Translations under genes and position numbers: made by a program | Notes under the pieces: model-generated | Told to the model about the DNA's origin: nothing | Seen by the model: only the letters and a program-made list of their open reading frames with translations | The model's database searches: none | Shown: piece after piece, positions 41,606-50,649 of the stretch | Layout: every line of letters starts with the position of its first letter | How positions within the stretch are numbered: position 1 is the first letter of the stretch | NCBI RefSeq assembly: GCF_013137895.1 | Contig: NZ_CP053538.1 | Span: 3,069,001 to 3,133,000, forward strand | Length of the DNA: 64,000 bases | Direction: 5' to 3' | DNA from: Hymenobacter taeanensis | Lineage (GTDB): Bacteria > Bacteroidota > Bacteroidia > Cytophagales > Hymenobacteraceae

Positions 41606-41629
41606 GCCTCGCTTGGTTGCTGATGAGCT

Positions 41630-41673
41630 AAGCCCCGCTCGAAGTTAGCAACCGCTGACTTTGAACGGGGCTT
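41630..41673 (+). terminator. Hairpin after the enoyl-CoA hydratase gene
   Basis: AAGCCCCG-CTCGAAGT and ACTTTGA-ACGGGGCTT form an imperfect stem with a loop of about 12 bases, then a weak T-rich stretch. Confidence 0.6.
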
Positions 41674-41802
41674 GTGCTTTGCTGATCAGCTACCTATTTA
41701 CCTGGCATCAGCCGCAAACAGAACAATGGTGTGGCCTAAGCTCTCTATCTTTCCTCGTTAAAATTTTTCAAACTTCTTAAGTTCCTCTGTAGTTAGACCT
41801 GT

Positions 41803-42309
41803 ATGACAACGCTGGCAGCCGTGGCCGTTACGACGGCTACCTTTCTTGGGATGGAGTTTGTGGCTTGGTTTATGCACCGCTTTGTGCTGCACGGGCCACT
41901 GTGGTTTTTGCACCGCTCGCACCATGTACGCCACCCGCACACCTTTGAACGCAACGACTTTTTCTTTCTATTCTACGGTTCGCTGTCGATGCTGCTGATT
42001 ATCTACGGCTCCGACACCAAGGACTTTCGGTACTGGATGGGAATAGGCATTGCCAGCTATGGCACGTTGTATTTCTTCGTGCATGATGTCCTGATTCATG
42101 GCCGGATGCGGTTCTGGCGTAAGTCGCGCAATGCGTACCTGCGGGCTCTTAACATGGCGCACAAGGTGCATCATAAGGCCACCCGCCGCGATGGTTCTGA
42201 GGAGTTTGGGTTGTTGTGGGTGTCTCCCAAATATTTTATGCTGGCTTGGCGTAAGCCTGCCCCCACTCGGGTACTTCGCCAGCGGTCTGGTTCAGTAAGT
42301 AAAGTTTAA
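41803..42309 (+). CDS. crtZ: Beta-carotene hydroxylase CrtZ
   Basis: A 168-residue membrane di-iron hydroxylase. The histidine boxes are present: HRFVLHG (residues about 25-31), HRSHH, HDVLIHGR and AHKVHH. The length and helices match bacterial CrtZ, which adds 3-hydroxyl groups to beta-ionone rings. It is the first gene of the carotenoid region and is followed after 19 bases by the MerR-type regulator, so they are probably co-transcribed. No lycopene cyclase is seen in the window. Confidence 0.9.
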   Translation: MTTLAAVAVTTATFLGMEFVAWFMHRFVLHGPLWFLHRSHHVRHPHTFERNDFFFLFYGSLSMLLIIYGSDTKDFRYWMGIGIASYGTLYFFVHDVLIHGRMRFWRKSRNAYLRALNMAHKVHHKATRRDGSEEFGLLWVSPKYFMLAWRKPAPTRVLRQRSGSVSKV

Positions 42310-42328
42310 GCAGAGAGGGAGAGCTATT

Positions 42329-43252
42329 GTGGGACATTTTTCCATCAGCGACTTAGAGCAGCTGTCCGGTATTAAGGCGCACACCATCCGAATCTGGGAG
42401 CAGCGATATGGTATTCTGCGGCCCGTACGCACGGCTACCAACATCCGCACCTACTGCGACGATGACTTGCGGCGCCTCCTGAATGTGGCTACGCTGTATA
42501 ACCGTGGCCAGCGTATTTCCCAGATTGCCCGTCTCTCAGAGCATGAGTTGGCTAAGGCTGTTATCTCCTGCGATGAAGATGCGAATAACTGCTGCCAGCA
42601 GGTAAACGGGCTACTGGCTGCCATGCTGCGCATGGATGAGCCTCAGCTCAGCTGCCTGATGAACCGGGCCGTGTGCAACATGGGCTTTGAAGGGGCTATT
42701 CTGCACGTGGCCTATCCTTTTTTGCAGCGCATTGGCGTAATGTGGCAGGCTGGCAACGTAAATCCGGCGCACGAACACTTGGTTACCAACTTGCTGCGTC
42801 AAAAAATTATGGCAGGTATTGATAACCTGCCACCTGTCCAACCCGCAGACGTAAAGCGCTGGGTGCTGTTTTTGCCTGAAGGGGAGATGCACGAGCTGGC
42901 CTTGCTGTTTATGAACTACGTTTTGCGCGTACGGGGACACCACGTGCTGTACCTGGGCCAGAACCTTCCCATTTCTGAGCTGAAGACCATCAACGAAACG
43001 TATCAGCCTGACGCCCTCTGCACCGTGATGACGGCCGTGCCCGAGCGCGACCGGGTGCAGGAGTTCATTGATGAGTTGCACCAGATTTGCCCTGAGCGTA
43101 CCTTGGTTTTGTACGGCTCTCTGGTACAACAAGAAAATGTACGGTTGCCATTTAACGCGATAAAAGTAAGGTTGATGACTGATTTTATCGCGTTGGTCGA
43201 GGAAATGGCTTCATCGCCAGGTAACTATACTCTTGAGGCAGCAAAAACTTAA
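42329..43252 (+). CDS. MerR-family regulator with B12-binding domain (CarH/LitR-like)
   Basis: A 307-residue protein starting at GTG 42329. Residues 3-72 are a MerR winged helix (ISDLEQLSGIKAHTIRIWEQ, with RYGILRPVRT). The middle is the four-helix segment with W139-x9-E149-H150 (WQAGNVNPAHEH), the motif that in CarH caps adenosylcobalamin in the dark. The C-terminal third is a cobalamin-binding Rossmann domain with Glu186-x-His188, but the usual glycine three residues later is Ala191. CarH-type proteins repress carotenoid genes in the dark and release on light. Between crtZ and a sigma factor, it likely regulates pigment. Light sensing is inference. Confidence 0.87.
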   Translation: MGHFSISDLEQLSGIKAHTIRIWEQRYGILRPVRTATNIRTYCDDDLRRLLNVATLYNRGQRISQIARLSEHELAKAVISCDEDANNCCQQVNGLLAAMLRMDEPQLSCLMNRAVCNMGFEGAILHVAYPFLQRIGVMWQAGNVNPAHEHLVTNLLRQKIMAGIDNLPPVQPADVKRWVLFLPEGEMHELALLFMNYVLRVRGHHVLYLGQNLPISELKTINETYQPDALCTVMTAVPERDRVQEFIDELHQICPERTLVLYGSLVQQENVRLPFNAIKVRLMTDFIALVEEMASSPGNYTLEAAKT

Positions 43253-43277
43253 TACACTTCTGTTCAACGAAGTCACG

Positions 43278-43317
43278 GCCTGACCGTAAGCTTGCAAGGC
43301 TTAGGTCAGGCTTTTTT
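43278..43317 (+). terminator. Terminator after the MerR-type gene
   Basis: GCCTGACC and GGTCAGGC (43278-43285, 43304-43311) around a loop that can pair further, followed by six T. Confidence 0.8.
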
Positions 43318-43492
43318 GTTGGCTTATGTTGCGTTTTAATACTCTGAGTATTCCTGCGCGGAAGACAGGTGTGTGCTATCGTTGTGTTCTGATAGTCAAA
43401 ATGTTGTAACAATCAGTGGTCTTGTAACCACCGGTATTAGGTGGGAGGGAAAAATAAATGTGTGGGGGGAAGACGACTTTCAAAAACCCTCG

Positions 43493-43500
43493 TATATTTG
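43493..43500 (+). promoter_or_regulatory. Bacteroidota -7 element for the sigma factor gene
   Basis: TATATTTG fits TAnnTTTG exactly and lies 32 bases upstream of the ATG. No convincing TTTG -33 element is seen, so activation by another regulator is possible. Confidence 0.55.
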
Positions 43501-43531
43501 TTTAACTTTTTGCCACGAAAAGCTAAACAGT

Positions 43532-44047
43532 ATGACCTCTTTGGAATTCACTAACCAAGTACAGAAGATTTCTTACTCTCTAAAGCCCGTGGCGATGAAC
43601 CTGACCCGCGACGCCGACGATGCAAAGGATCTTGTGCAGGAAACCCTGCTCAAAGCGCTGCTCAACAAGGACAAGTTCAAAGCGGGCACTAACTTGAAGG
43701 CATGGTTGTACACCATCATGCGCAACACCTTCATTAACAACTACAACAAGATTACCAAGCGCAATAGCAATATTGACAGCACAGAGTATTTCCAATATTT
43801 TAATACCGACGAAAACTATATTACCCACAACGGTGCTACCTCAGATTTCGTAGTAACAGATATCAATGAAGCTATTGCCGGACTGTCGTCGGATTACCGC
43901 ACGCCGTTCATGATGTACTACATTGGCTACAAGTACCTGGAAATTGCTGAGAAGCTGCAAATTCCCATTGGCACCGTCAAGAACCGTATTCACATCGCCC
44001 GCAAGGAACTTAAGCAGGCGTTGAAGACATACGCCCCCGGCGTGTAG
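43532..44047 (+). CDS. ECF-type RNA polymerase sigma factor
   Basis: A 171-residue sigma factor. Region 2 is FTNQVQKISYSLKPVAMNLT with DADDAKDLVQETLLKAL, and region 4 is LSSDYRTPFMMYYIGYKYLE with IPIGTVKNRIHIARKELKQ, the helix-turn-helix. No anti-sigma gene is next to it. It stands between the MerR gene and crtI in the carotenoid region and probably controls pigment or light and oxidative-stress genes; that target is inferred from location. ATG 43532 follows the -7 element and gives the family N-terminus. Confidence 0.9.
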   Translation: MTSLEFTNQVQKISYSLKPVAMNLTRDADDAKDLVQETLLKALLNKDKFKAGTNLKAWLYTIMRNTFINNYNKITKRNSNIDSTEYFQYFNTDENYITHNGATSDFVVTDINEAIAGLSSDYRTPFMMYYIGYKYLEIAEKLQIPIGTVKNRIHIARKELKQALKTYAPGV

Positions 44048-44087
44048 GGAATAGGGAGAGAGTACAGACCCGCCCCGGGCGTATAGC

Positions 44088-44139
44088 GGGCCGCGGACTC
44101 ACGCTTAGCTTTAGCTGCGTGGTTCGCGGCCCGTCTTTT
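44088..44139 (+). terminator. Terminator after the sigma factor gene
   Basis: GGGCCGCG and CGCGGCCC with a long inner stem (CACGC/GCGTG), followed by TCTTTTT. The rest of the 357-base gap before crtI (44140-44404) contains no convincing gene; it must hold the crtI promoter, which I cannot place. Confidence 0.8.
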
Positions 44140-44404
44140 TGGGCTCACCCTGAACAACTTTTTGGCATTTATCTACAAAGGCATTATAACTTCTGTCCAA
44201 CTCAACAGTATAGTAGATGAGAAGGCTAAGTTGAAGTGCTTTGCCGTTAGGTAAGGTCAGGTAATGGTAGGGGAGTGGCCTGGCAAATACCAATGGTCTA
44301 ATAGTAGTTCCTTAGGCAGGCCCTACCACTATCAGGATACTTTTCATCTTCGTGCTTTTGAAGGCCGCTTATACCGGCCACTCATTGTCCAAGTTGTACC
44401 GTTT

Positions 44405-45877
44405 GTGAGTAAAGATATTATCGTGATTGGGGCCGGTTTTGCCGGTCTGGCCGCTGCTACCTCGCTGGCACAGCAGGGCCACCGTGTTACCATTCTGGAG
44501 AAAAACGAAGGCCCAGGCGGCCGCGCCCGTGTATTCAAGGCCCAAGGCTTTACCTTTGATATGGGCCCAAGCTGGTACTGGATGCCCGATATCTTTGAGA
44601 AGTATTTTGCGCGCTTCGGCAAAAAAGTATCCGACTATTACCACCTCGTTCGGCTGGATCCTTCTTACCAGGTAATTTTCAAAGGCCCCGAAGCCGTAGA
44701 CATTCCGGCTCGCATGAGCGAGCTGCGCGAGTTATTTGAGCGCTACGAGCCCGGCAGTGCCGCCCGCCTCGATGAGTTTTTGCGCCAGGCTGCTTACAAG
44801 TATGAGGTGGGTATTGGTAAGTTTGTGCACATGCCGGGCCGATCCCTGCTGGAGTTTGCCGACCCGCGCCTGCTGGTTGATGCCGTGCGGCTTGATTTGC
44901 TCCAGAGTATGCACAAGCACGTGCGCAAATTCTTTAAAGACCCGCGCCTGCTGGAACTGGTGGAATTTCCCATTCTGTTTCTCGGGGCCACTTCTGAGAA
45001 TACGCCCGCCCTATACTCTCTCATGAACTACGCTGACCTGGCCTTGGGCACTTGGTACCCAATGGGCGGCATGCACAAAATTGTGGAGGGCATGGTACAG
45101 CTGGCCCAGGAACTAGGCGTGCAGCTAGCGTACAATGTGCCCGTGCAGGAAATAGTGGTGGAAAAAGGCCTAGCTACGGGTGTGCAGACCGCTGCCGGAT
45201 TCCGCCCCGTCGATGTAGTAGTGGCCGGGGCCGACTACCACCACGCTGAGCAGAAGCTGCTGGCGCCGCAGTGGCGCCGCTACGATGAGGCTTACTGGAA
45301 TAGCCGGACTATGGCGCCCTCATCCTTGCTGTTCTACGTGGGCGTAAGCAAGCGCCTGCCCAAGCTGCGCCACCATAACCTGTTCTTCGACGAGGACTTT
45401 GCCCTGCACGCCGAGGAAATTTATGAGCAGCCGAAGTGGCCTAGCCGGCCGCTCTTCTACGTGTCGGCGCCTTCGCAGACTGACTCTTCCGTAGCGCCCG
45501 AAGGCTGCGAGAACCTCTTTCTGCTCATACCCGTGGCTCCTAACCTCCCAGACCCCGAGGAAACCCGGGAGTATTACTACAACCTGATCATGGAGCGGCT
45601 GGAGCGCCATTGCGGCACCAGCATCCGCGACGCCGTAGTATATAAGCGCAGCTATGCCCACCAAGACTTTGTGCAGGACTACAATAGCTACAAAGGCAAC
45701 GCCTATGGTCTAGCCAATACTCTGCGCCAGACGGCTATCCTAAAGCCAGGCCTCAAAAGCAAAAAGGTCCAGAATCTGTATTTTACGGGCCAACTCACGG
45801 TACCCGGCCCCGGAGTGCCACCTTCCCTTATCTCAGGCCAGGTAGTAGCTCAGGAAATCGAAAAGGAAGTTCAGTAG
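44405..45877 (+). CDS. crtI: Phytoene desaturase (CrtI)
   Basis: A 490-residue FAD-dependent carotene desaturase. It begins with IIVIGAGFAGLAAATSLAQQ, the dinucleotide motif, followed by LEKNEGPGGRARVF and FTFDMGPSWYWMPD. The C-terminal FAD and family signature NLYFTGQLTVPGPGVPPSL ends the protein. It converts phytoene to lycopene or related red carotenes. GTG 44405 is the only start that gives the family N-terminus. The phytoene synthase gene follows after 113 bases, so the two are likely one operon. Confidence 0.93.
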   Translation: MSKDIIVIGAGFAGLAAATSLAQQGHRVTILEKNEGPGGRARVFKAQGFTFDMGPSWYWMPDIFEKYFARFGKKVSDYYHLVRLDPSYQVIFKGPEAVDIPARMSELRELFERYEPGSAARLDEFLRQAAYKYEVGIGKFVHMPGRSLLEFADPRLLVDAVRLDLLQSMHKHVRKFFKDPRLLELVEFPILFLGATSENTPALYSLMNYADLALGTWYPMGGMHKIVEGMVQLAQELGVQLAYNVPVQEIVVEKGLATGVQTAAGFRPVDVVVAGADYHHAEQKLLAPQWRRYDEAYWNSRTMAPSSLLFYVGVSKRLPKLRHHNLFFDEDFALHAEEIYEQPKWPSRPLFYVSAPSQTDSSVAPEGCENLFLLIPVAPNLPDPEETREYYYNLIMERLERHCGTSIRDAVVYKRSYAHQDFVQDYNSYKGNAYGLANTLRQTAILKPGLKSKKVQNLYFTGQLTVPGPGVPPSLISGQVVAQEIEKEVQ

Positions 45878-45990
45878 GGGAGAGACCGATGGATATTGCC
45901 GGCAGTAGATGTCAGCTGGCTTCTCAACCCGTCAGCTTGTAGGCCTATCCCTCAACCAAGCCCTTAATATTTAACCTTCAACCCTCCGCA

Positions 45991-46833
45991 GTGGACCACG
46001 TTGCCCTCTTTACGGATACCAGCCTCGCGTGTAGCAAGCTTATTACCACCAGGTACAGCACCTCCTTTACGCTCGGTATTCGCACCCTCGACAGCCGTTT
46101 CCACTTGCCCGTGTATGCGGTGTATGGCTGGGTGCGCTGGGCCGACGAAATCGTGGATACTTTTCACGACCACGACAAGGCAACCCTCTTCGCCGACTTC
46201 CGGCGGCAGACTGATGAGGCCTTGGCTACTGGTCTGAGCCTAAACCCGGTGCTGCACGCCTTCCAGCACGTAGCGCGCCACTATAGCATTGATCGGGAGT
46301 TTATTGATGCGTTTCTCTACAGTATGGAAATGGACCTCGATGACCGCTCATACAACCAGTCGTTGTATGAGCGGTATATCTATGGCTCAGCCGAGGTAGT
46401 GGGGCTCATGTGCCTGCGCATTTTTTGTGAGGGCGATGAAGCGCAGTTTGAGCGCCTGCGCGAACCGGCCCGGCGCCTGGGCTCCGCGTTTCAAAAGGTA
46501 AACTTCCTGCGCGATATCCGATCTGACTACGAAGACCGGGGCCGCGTCTACTTTCCCGGCGTGCAGTACGAGCGGTTTACCGACGAGGTGAAGCGCCAGA
46601 TTGAGGCCGACATTCGGGCAGACTTTGAGGCGGGTTACGCAGGCATTGTGCAGCTGCCCCGGGCCGCACGACTGGGCGTATACCTGGCCTACGTATATTA
46701 TTTAAAGCTATTTCATAAGATTCGGCAGCTACCCGCGGCACGAATATTGGGTGAGCGGGTGCGCGTTCCCAATAATACTAAGATCTTATTGTTGCTGGGT
46801 TCGTACTTTCGATATCGCCTTCGGGCTATTTGA
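45991..46833 (+). CDS. crtB: Phytoene synthase (CrtB)
   Basis: A 280-residue head-to-head prenyl synthase. The two Asp-rich motifs are WADEIVDTF (residues about 50-58) and NFLRDIRSDYEDRGRVYFPG, with YGSAEVVGLMCLRIF between. It joins two geranylgeranyl diphosphates into phytoene for the CrtI enzyme encoded just upstream. The start is GTG 45991; there is no ATG near the beginning of the family match. Complete. Confidence 0.93.
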   Translation: MDHVALFTDTSLACSKLITTRYSTSFTLGIRTLDSRFHLPVYAVYGWVRWADEIVDTFHDHDKATLFADFRRQTDEALATGLSLNPVLHAFQHVARHYSIDREFIDAFLYSMEMDLDDRSYNQSLYERYIYGSAEVVGLMCLRIFCEGDEAQFERLREPARRLGSAFQKVNFLRDIRSDYEDRGRVYFPGVQYERFTDEVKRQIEADIRADFEAGYAGIVQLPRAARLGVYLAYVYYLKLFHKIRQLPAARILGERVRVPNNTKILLLLGSYFRYRLRAI

Positions 46834-46851
46834 TCACGAATACCATTGCTC

Positions 46852-47379
46852 GTGAAACTGCTGTTTGCCTTTTTTCTTACCCTGCTCTTTTCCTATTCCG
46901 CCCCCGTGTCAGCCGACGTATCACCTTATTCCGTTTCAAATCTTCGCCGCCAATACCAGCAGGCTGCCGCCAGCAAGGAGGGTGGGGAGAAATTCTATAA
47001 GCTCATGGCAGCCTACGGGCAGCAAGAAGCCGTAGTGCTGGCCTACAAAGCTGCTGCTGAGGCTATCCGGGCCCGTGATGCCTCTATGCTCAATAAGCTC
47101 ACGTACGTGCAGAACGCCAGCAAGCTGTTTGATCAGGCCGTGAAGCTGGATGCCTCAAACCCCGAAATCAGGTTTTTGCGCCTGAGCGTGGAAAGCAACC
47201 TGCCCTCGTTTTTGGGCCTAAGCCAGCACGTTGAAGACGACCGTCAGTTTTTGGTTCAAACCCTCCTGCAGCACCCTAAATCGGGCCTCGATGCGGAAAC
47301 TTTCAGTATTGTGCGCAATTTTATGGTAGACCGGGGCCACGTTTCTGACGCCGAAGCCCAGCAACTGACGGAGTTGTAA
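46852..47379 (+). CDS. Unknown secreted protein next to crtB
   Basis: A 175-residue protein with a signal peptide (start at GTG 46852, LVKLLFAFFLTLLFSYSAPV-type hydrophobic stretch; a TTG two codons upstream also fits). The mature part is helical (YSVSNLRRQYQQAAASKEGG, then MLNKLTYVQNASKLFDQAVK). Similar short secreted proteins occur beside carotenoid genes in related genomes, but I cannot name a function. It begins 18 bases after crtB and is probably co-transcribed. A hairpin follows. Confidence 0.7.
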   Translation: MKLLFAFFLTLLFSYSAPVSADVSPYSVSNLRRQYQQAAASKEGGEKFYKLMAAYGQQEAVVLAYKAAAEAIRARDASMLNKLTYVQNASKLFDQAVKLDASNPEIRFLRLSVESNLPSFLGLSQHVEDDRQFLVQTLLQHPKSGLDAETFSIVRNFMVDRGHVSDAEAQQLTEL

Positions 47380-47412
47380 GCCTCAGAATATCTGATGAAT
47401 GCCATGTACTAC

Positions 47413-47438
47413 AGAAGCTCCCAGGTTGGGAGCTTCTT
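47413..47438 (+). terminator. Hairpin after the crtB group
   Basis: AGAAGCTCCCA and its complement around a 3-base loop, followed by a short T-run. Confidence 0.7.
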
Positions 47439-47563
47439 TGGGTTTAAGCCCTTTGCGGCTTTACGGAGTACTGGTAGCTGCACATGATTTTGCCTGTTTG
47501 TTAGCTCTCGGCACAAAATTGGTTTGGCCAAATAGTCCTAGGCCAGTCCACTTATTACGTCAA

Positions 47564-48757
47564 ATGAAACAACTGATTATTCCGGTATTGTGTATCCTGG
47601 CCACGGCGGCGCAGGCCCAGCAGGTAATTGTGAAAGGGAAGGTAGTGGATGAACAGAAACGGCCAGTGCCCTACGCCAACATAGGGCTGCCCGGTAATGA
47701 GCCCGGTACCGCTACCAACGAAGCCGGCGAATTTAGCCTGCGGGTGCCCTCTCTGCCGCAAAAGCTAACCGTAGTAAGCATGGGCTACACGCCTACTACC
47801 ATTGAGGTAACAACTATTGCTGCCCAAACCGTGGTGCTGCCCACCAGCAACGTTGCCCTACCCGAAGTACGCGTGCGTAACCCCGATCAGGTAGCACTTG
47901 AACTCGTGCAACGGACTTTTGCGCAACTGCAGCGCCATGCCCGTACTGAGCAGTTTGGCAAAGCCTTTTACCGGCAAAAGGAGCGGCACAATGCTACATA
48001 CAGCGAGTTTCTGGATGCGTTTTACAACGTGCGCTTCACCAACAAGGAAGTAGTTGGCTGGGAAGTGGAGCAGGCCCGATACGGCCTGGTGCCAGATAAT
48101 TCAGGCGTGGATATGACCAACTTCTCCGCCGCTATCCGCCTGATTCCGGTGTATGAGCCCAAGCCCAGCCGCCGTACCCTGGCGGTGCCCTTGAGCCCGC
48201 TGGCTGCCCAGCAGTTTACCTTCCACCTGCGAGAAGTGCTGCAGGATAAAGACCAGGAAACGGCCGTTATCGACTACGCCCCGCGCCCCGACCTAGGCCA
48301 GCCCGGTACTGAAGGCACCCTCTACATAGACATGGAAAAAGCGACATTGCGCCGACAGGAAACGAGGGTACCCATCGGTGACTTGATGAGCCTGCAGTTT
48401 GGGGCCGGCACCACGCTGCAGTCCCAAACGTTTCACATGGTCTCTGACTTCTCGCCCGTAGCCGACTCACTTAGCCGCCTGCAATCAGTACGCGCCGAGC
48501 AGACCATTGTGCTCAGCTACCAGAACAAGCCCGATACCACCCAGATAGCCGGCCAATTATTTTTTTACCAGTACACCGGCAAGCCCTCCGGAAAAGCGTA
48601 TAAGAGTGTGGGCGTAAATTACAACGACCTTAAGCAGGTAATGAAGCAACGGTACGATTCCTCGTTTTGGCTGAACCGGGAAGTACTGCGCGCTAGTCCG
48701 GTAGAGGAACGTGTGATTCAGGACATGGAACAGCGGAAGGCTTTCGGCTCGTTTTAA
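47564..48757 (+). CDS. Secreted protein with carboxypeptidase-regulatory-like domain
   Basis: A 397-residue protein. Residues 1-19 are a signal peptide (MKQLIIPVLCILATAAQAQQ), then a CarboxypepD_reg-like beta-sandwich (VVDEQKRPVPYANIGLPGNE, TATNEAGEFSLRVP, VVSMGYTPTTIEV). The remaining 290 residues are a beta-rich domain found in Bacteroidota outer-membrane or periplasmic proteins of unknown function. It lacks a TonB-dependent barrel. The start is ATG 47564; upstream codons belong to a terminator region. Single gene. Confidence 0.82.
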   Translation: MKQLIIPVLCILATAAQAQQVIVKGKVVDEQKRPVPYANIGLPGNEPGTATNEAGEFSLRVPSLPQKLTVVSMGYTPTTIEVTTIAAQTVVLPTSNVALPEVRVRNPDQVALELVQRTFAQLQRHARTEQFGKAFYRQKERHNATYSEFLDAFYNVRFTNKEVVGWEVEQARYGLVPDNSGVDMTNFSAAIRLIPVYEPKPSRRTLAVPLSPLAAQQFTFHLREVLQDKDQETAVIDYAPRPDLGQPGTEGTLYIDMEKATLRRQETRVPIGDLMSLQFGAGTTLQSQTFHMVSDFSPVADSLSRLQSVRAEQTIVLSYQNKPDTTQIAGQLFFYQYTGKPSGKAYKSVGVNYNDLKQVMKQRYDSSFWLNREVLRASPVEERVIQDMEQRKAFGSF

Positions 48758-48926
48758 GTACCCATACCGGCCAGGTACTACGTGGTAGTGGTCTGGTTAT
48801 TTGCCTCGGTTTAAGGAAGCTGCGCCCACGCATAGCACTTTACATTCATGAAGTTAGAAAGTAGAAGGCTGCGTATATTTAACCAATTGCAACATTCCCG
48901 TTATTGTTGTGGTTACTCCGTTAGCT

Positions 48927-49775
48927 ATGCCGTACCACCTGAGCGTCCGTATTGACCCCAACTCCGGCTTTTGCTTCGGCGTGATTTATGCCATTCAAAT
49001 GGCCGAAGACATTCTCGATGAACAAGGCTACCTCTATTGCCTCGGCGACATTGTGCACAACGATGAGGAGGTAGAACGCTTGGAGCAACGTGGGCTGCGC
49101 ATCATTGACTATGACCAGTTTGCTGCCCTGCGCGATGAAGCAGTGCTCATCCGGGCTCATGGGGAACCACCAAGCACTTACCAAACTGCGCTGCAAAACC
49201 GCCTGACGCTGATTGATGCTTCGTGCCCTGTGGTATTGAAGCTGCAAAACCGCATCAAAACCAGCTTCGATAAGAAGGATAAAATCTTCATCTATGGGAA
49301 GCACGGTCACGCAGAAGTGCGGGGCTTGCTAGGCCAGACCAGCGGAGAGGCCGTGGTGTTTGAGAACATTGAGGAGCTGCTAGGCCACGAGTTGCCGGCT
49401 AACATCACGCTCTACAGCCAGACTACTAAAAGCACAGACTCTTTCTATCGCATCAAAAACGAGCTGGAAACCCGCGGCTTTCAAGTGAATGCCAACGATA
49501 CCATTTGCCGCCAAGTAAGCAACCGCGACAAAGACCTGCGGAAATTTGCTCAGCAGTTCGATCAGATTGTATTTGTATCGGGCACCAAGAGCTCCAATGG
49601 CAAGGTGTTGTATCAGGTCTGCAAAGACACTAACCCCGCCACTCACTTTATTTCTAAAGTAGATGAAATTTCTGCGGGCTGGTTTCAGCCGGGGCAGTCA
49701 GTGGGGATTTGTGGAGCCACCAGCACGCCCATGTGGCTGATGGAACAAGTGCGTGATGTGCTGCTGGCTTTGTAG
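48927..49775 (+). CDS. ispH: 4-hydroxy-3-methylbut-2-enyl diphosphate reductase (IspH)
   Basis: A 282-residue [4Fe-4S] enzyme, the last step of the MEP isoprenoid pathway. The three cluster cysteines are in SGFCFGVIYA, ASCPVVLKLQ and CGATSTPMW, and VLIRAHGEPPS and SQTTKSTDSFY are conserved active-site segments. ATG 48927 gives the family start; a GTG 18 bases upstream is less likely. Isoprenoid supply genes beside carotenoid genes make sense, and the ketolase gene follows 48 bases downstream, probably in one operon. Confidence 0.93.
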   Translation: MPYHLSVRIDPNSGFCFGVIYAIQMAEDILDEQGYLYCLGDIVHNDEEVERLEQRGLRIIDYDQFAALRDEAVLIRAHGEPPSTYQTALQNRLTLIDASCPVVLKLQNRIKTSFDKKDKIFIYGKHGHAEVRGLLGQTSGEAVVFENIEELLGHELPANITLYSQTTKSTDSFYRIKNELETRGFQVNANDTICRQVSNRDKDLRKFAQQFDQIVFVSGTKSSNGKVLYQVCKDTNPATHFISKVDEISAGWFQPGQSVGICGATSTPMWLMEQVRDVLLAL

Positions 49776-49823
49776 CCGTTTGCAGCCGGAAAACACGCAG
49801 TTCAGTAGGTTATAATTGAGTCC

Positions 49824-50570
49824 ATGGCATCAGTACATCCCAGTGCACGTCTGCAGCCCAGCTACTCTACCCGGCGGGTGAAGCCTGCGCCCCTGGCCTA
49901 CAAGGGAGTGGTGGCGGCACTCTTGATTATCGGGGCCTGGGCGGGACTGCTTACGTTTCTGCTGGCCTACTACCAGCCCAGTTGGCATACGCCGTGGCCC
50001 TACCTGCTGGCCCTGCTGCAGACGCACTTATATACCGGCCTGTTTATTACTGCCCACGATGCCATGCACGGTGTGGTAAGCCCCAACAAGCGCCTTAATA
50101 ATGGCCTGGGCCTAGTAACGGCCCTGCTGTTTGCCTTCAACTGGTTTCCGCGGATGCTGCCTAAGCATCATGCGCACCACCGCCACGTAGCCACCGAGGA
50201 CGACCCCGATTTTCATGATGGCAAGCACCCTGGGTTTTTGTTTTGGTTTGCGCGCTTTGCCTGGAACTACGTAACGTGGTGGCAGGTAGCGCTCATGGCC
50301 CTAACCTACAACCTGCTCAAGCTGGTATTCCCGATGGAGAATATCATTGCGTTTTGGATGATTCCGGCCGTGTTAGCTACGCTGCAGCTCTTCTACTTTG
50401 GCACCTATCTGCCCCACCGTGGCGAGCATGCCCCTGATAATCCTCACAAATCAGGTAGCCAGTTCCGGCATCATGCCTGGGCCTTTATCAGTTGCTACTT
50501 TTTCGGTTATCATTACGAGCACCACGACCAGCCTTACCTGCCCTGGTGGCGCCTTTGGCAGGCTAAGTAG
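49824..50570 (+). CDS. crtW: Beta-carotene ketolase (CrtW-type)
   Basis: A 248-residue membrane di-iron oxygenase of the fatty-acid-desaturase type. The histidine boxes are TAHDAMHGVV, HHAHHRHVA, YLPHRGEH and the final YHYEHHDQPYLPWWRL. This pattern matches CrtW, which puts the 4-keto group on beta-ionone rings. With CrtZ it would give ketohydroxy carotenoids such as flexixanthin-type pigments. It follows ispH by 48 bases. It is complete. A fatty acid desaturase is a less likely alternative because FGYHYEHH and PWWRLW fit CrtW. Confidence 0.9.
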   Translation: MASVHPSARLQPSYSTRRVKPAPLAYKGVVAALLIIGAWAGLLTFLLAYYQPSWHTPWPYLLALLQTHLYTGLFITAHDAMHGVVSPNKRLNNGLGLVTALLFAFNWFPRMLPKHHAHHRHVATEDDPDFHDGKHPGFLFWFARFAWNYVTWWQVALMALTYNLLKLVFPMENIIAFWMIPAVLATLQLFYFGTYLPHRGEHAPDNPHKSGSQFRHHAWAFISCYFFGYHYEHHDQPYLPWWRLWQAK

Positions 50571-50649
50571 CCGCCTTAACAGGTAGAAAAATAGTTTGTT
50601 AGGAGCGGCGCCCAATATAGGAGGCTACTACCCGGATGTTTGTATATTG

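Noticed and set aside
44264..44404. N-terminal extension of crtI
   Set aside because: The added 47 residues precede the dinucleotide-binding motif, which in CrtI is at the very N-terminus.
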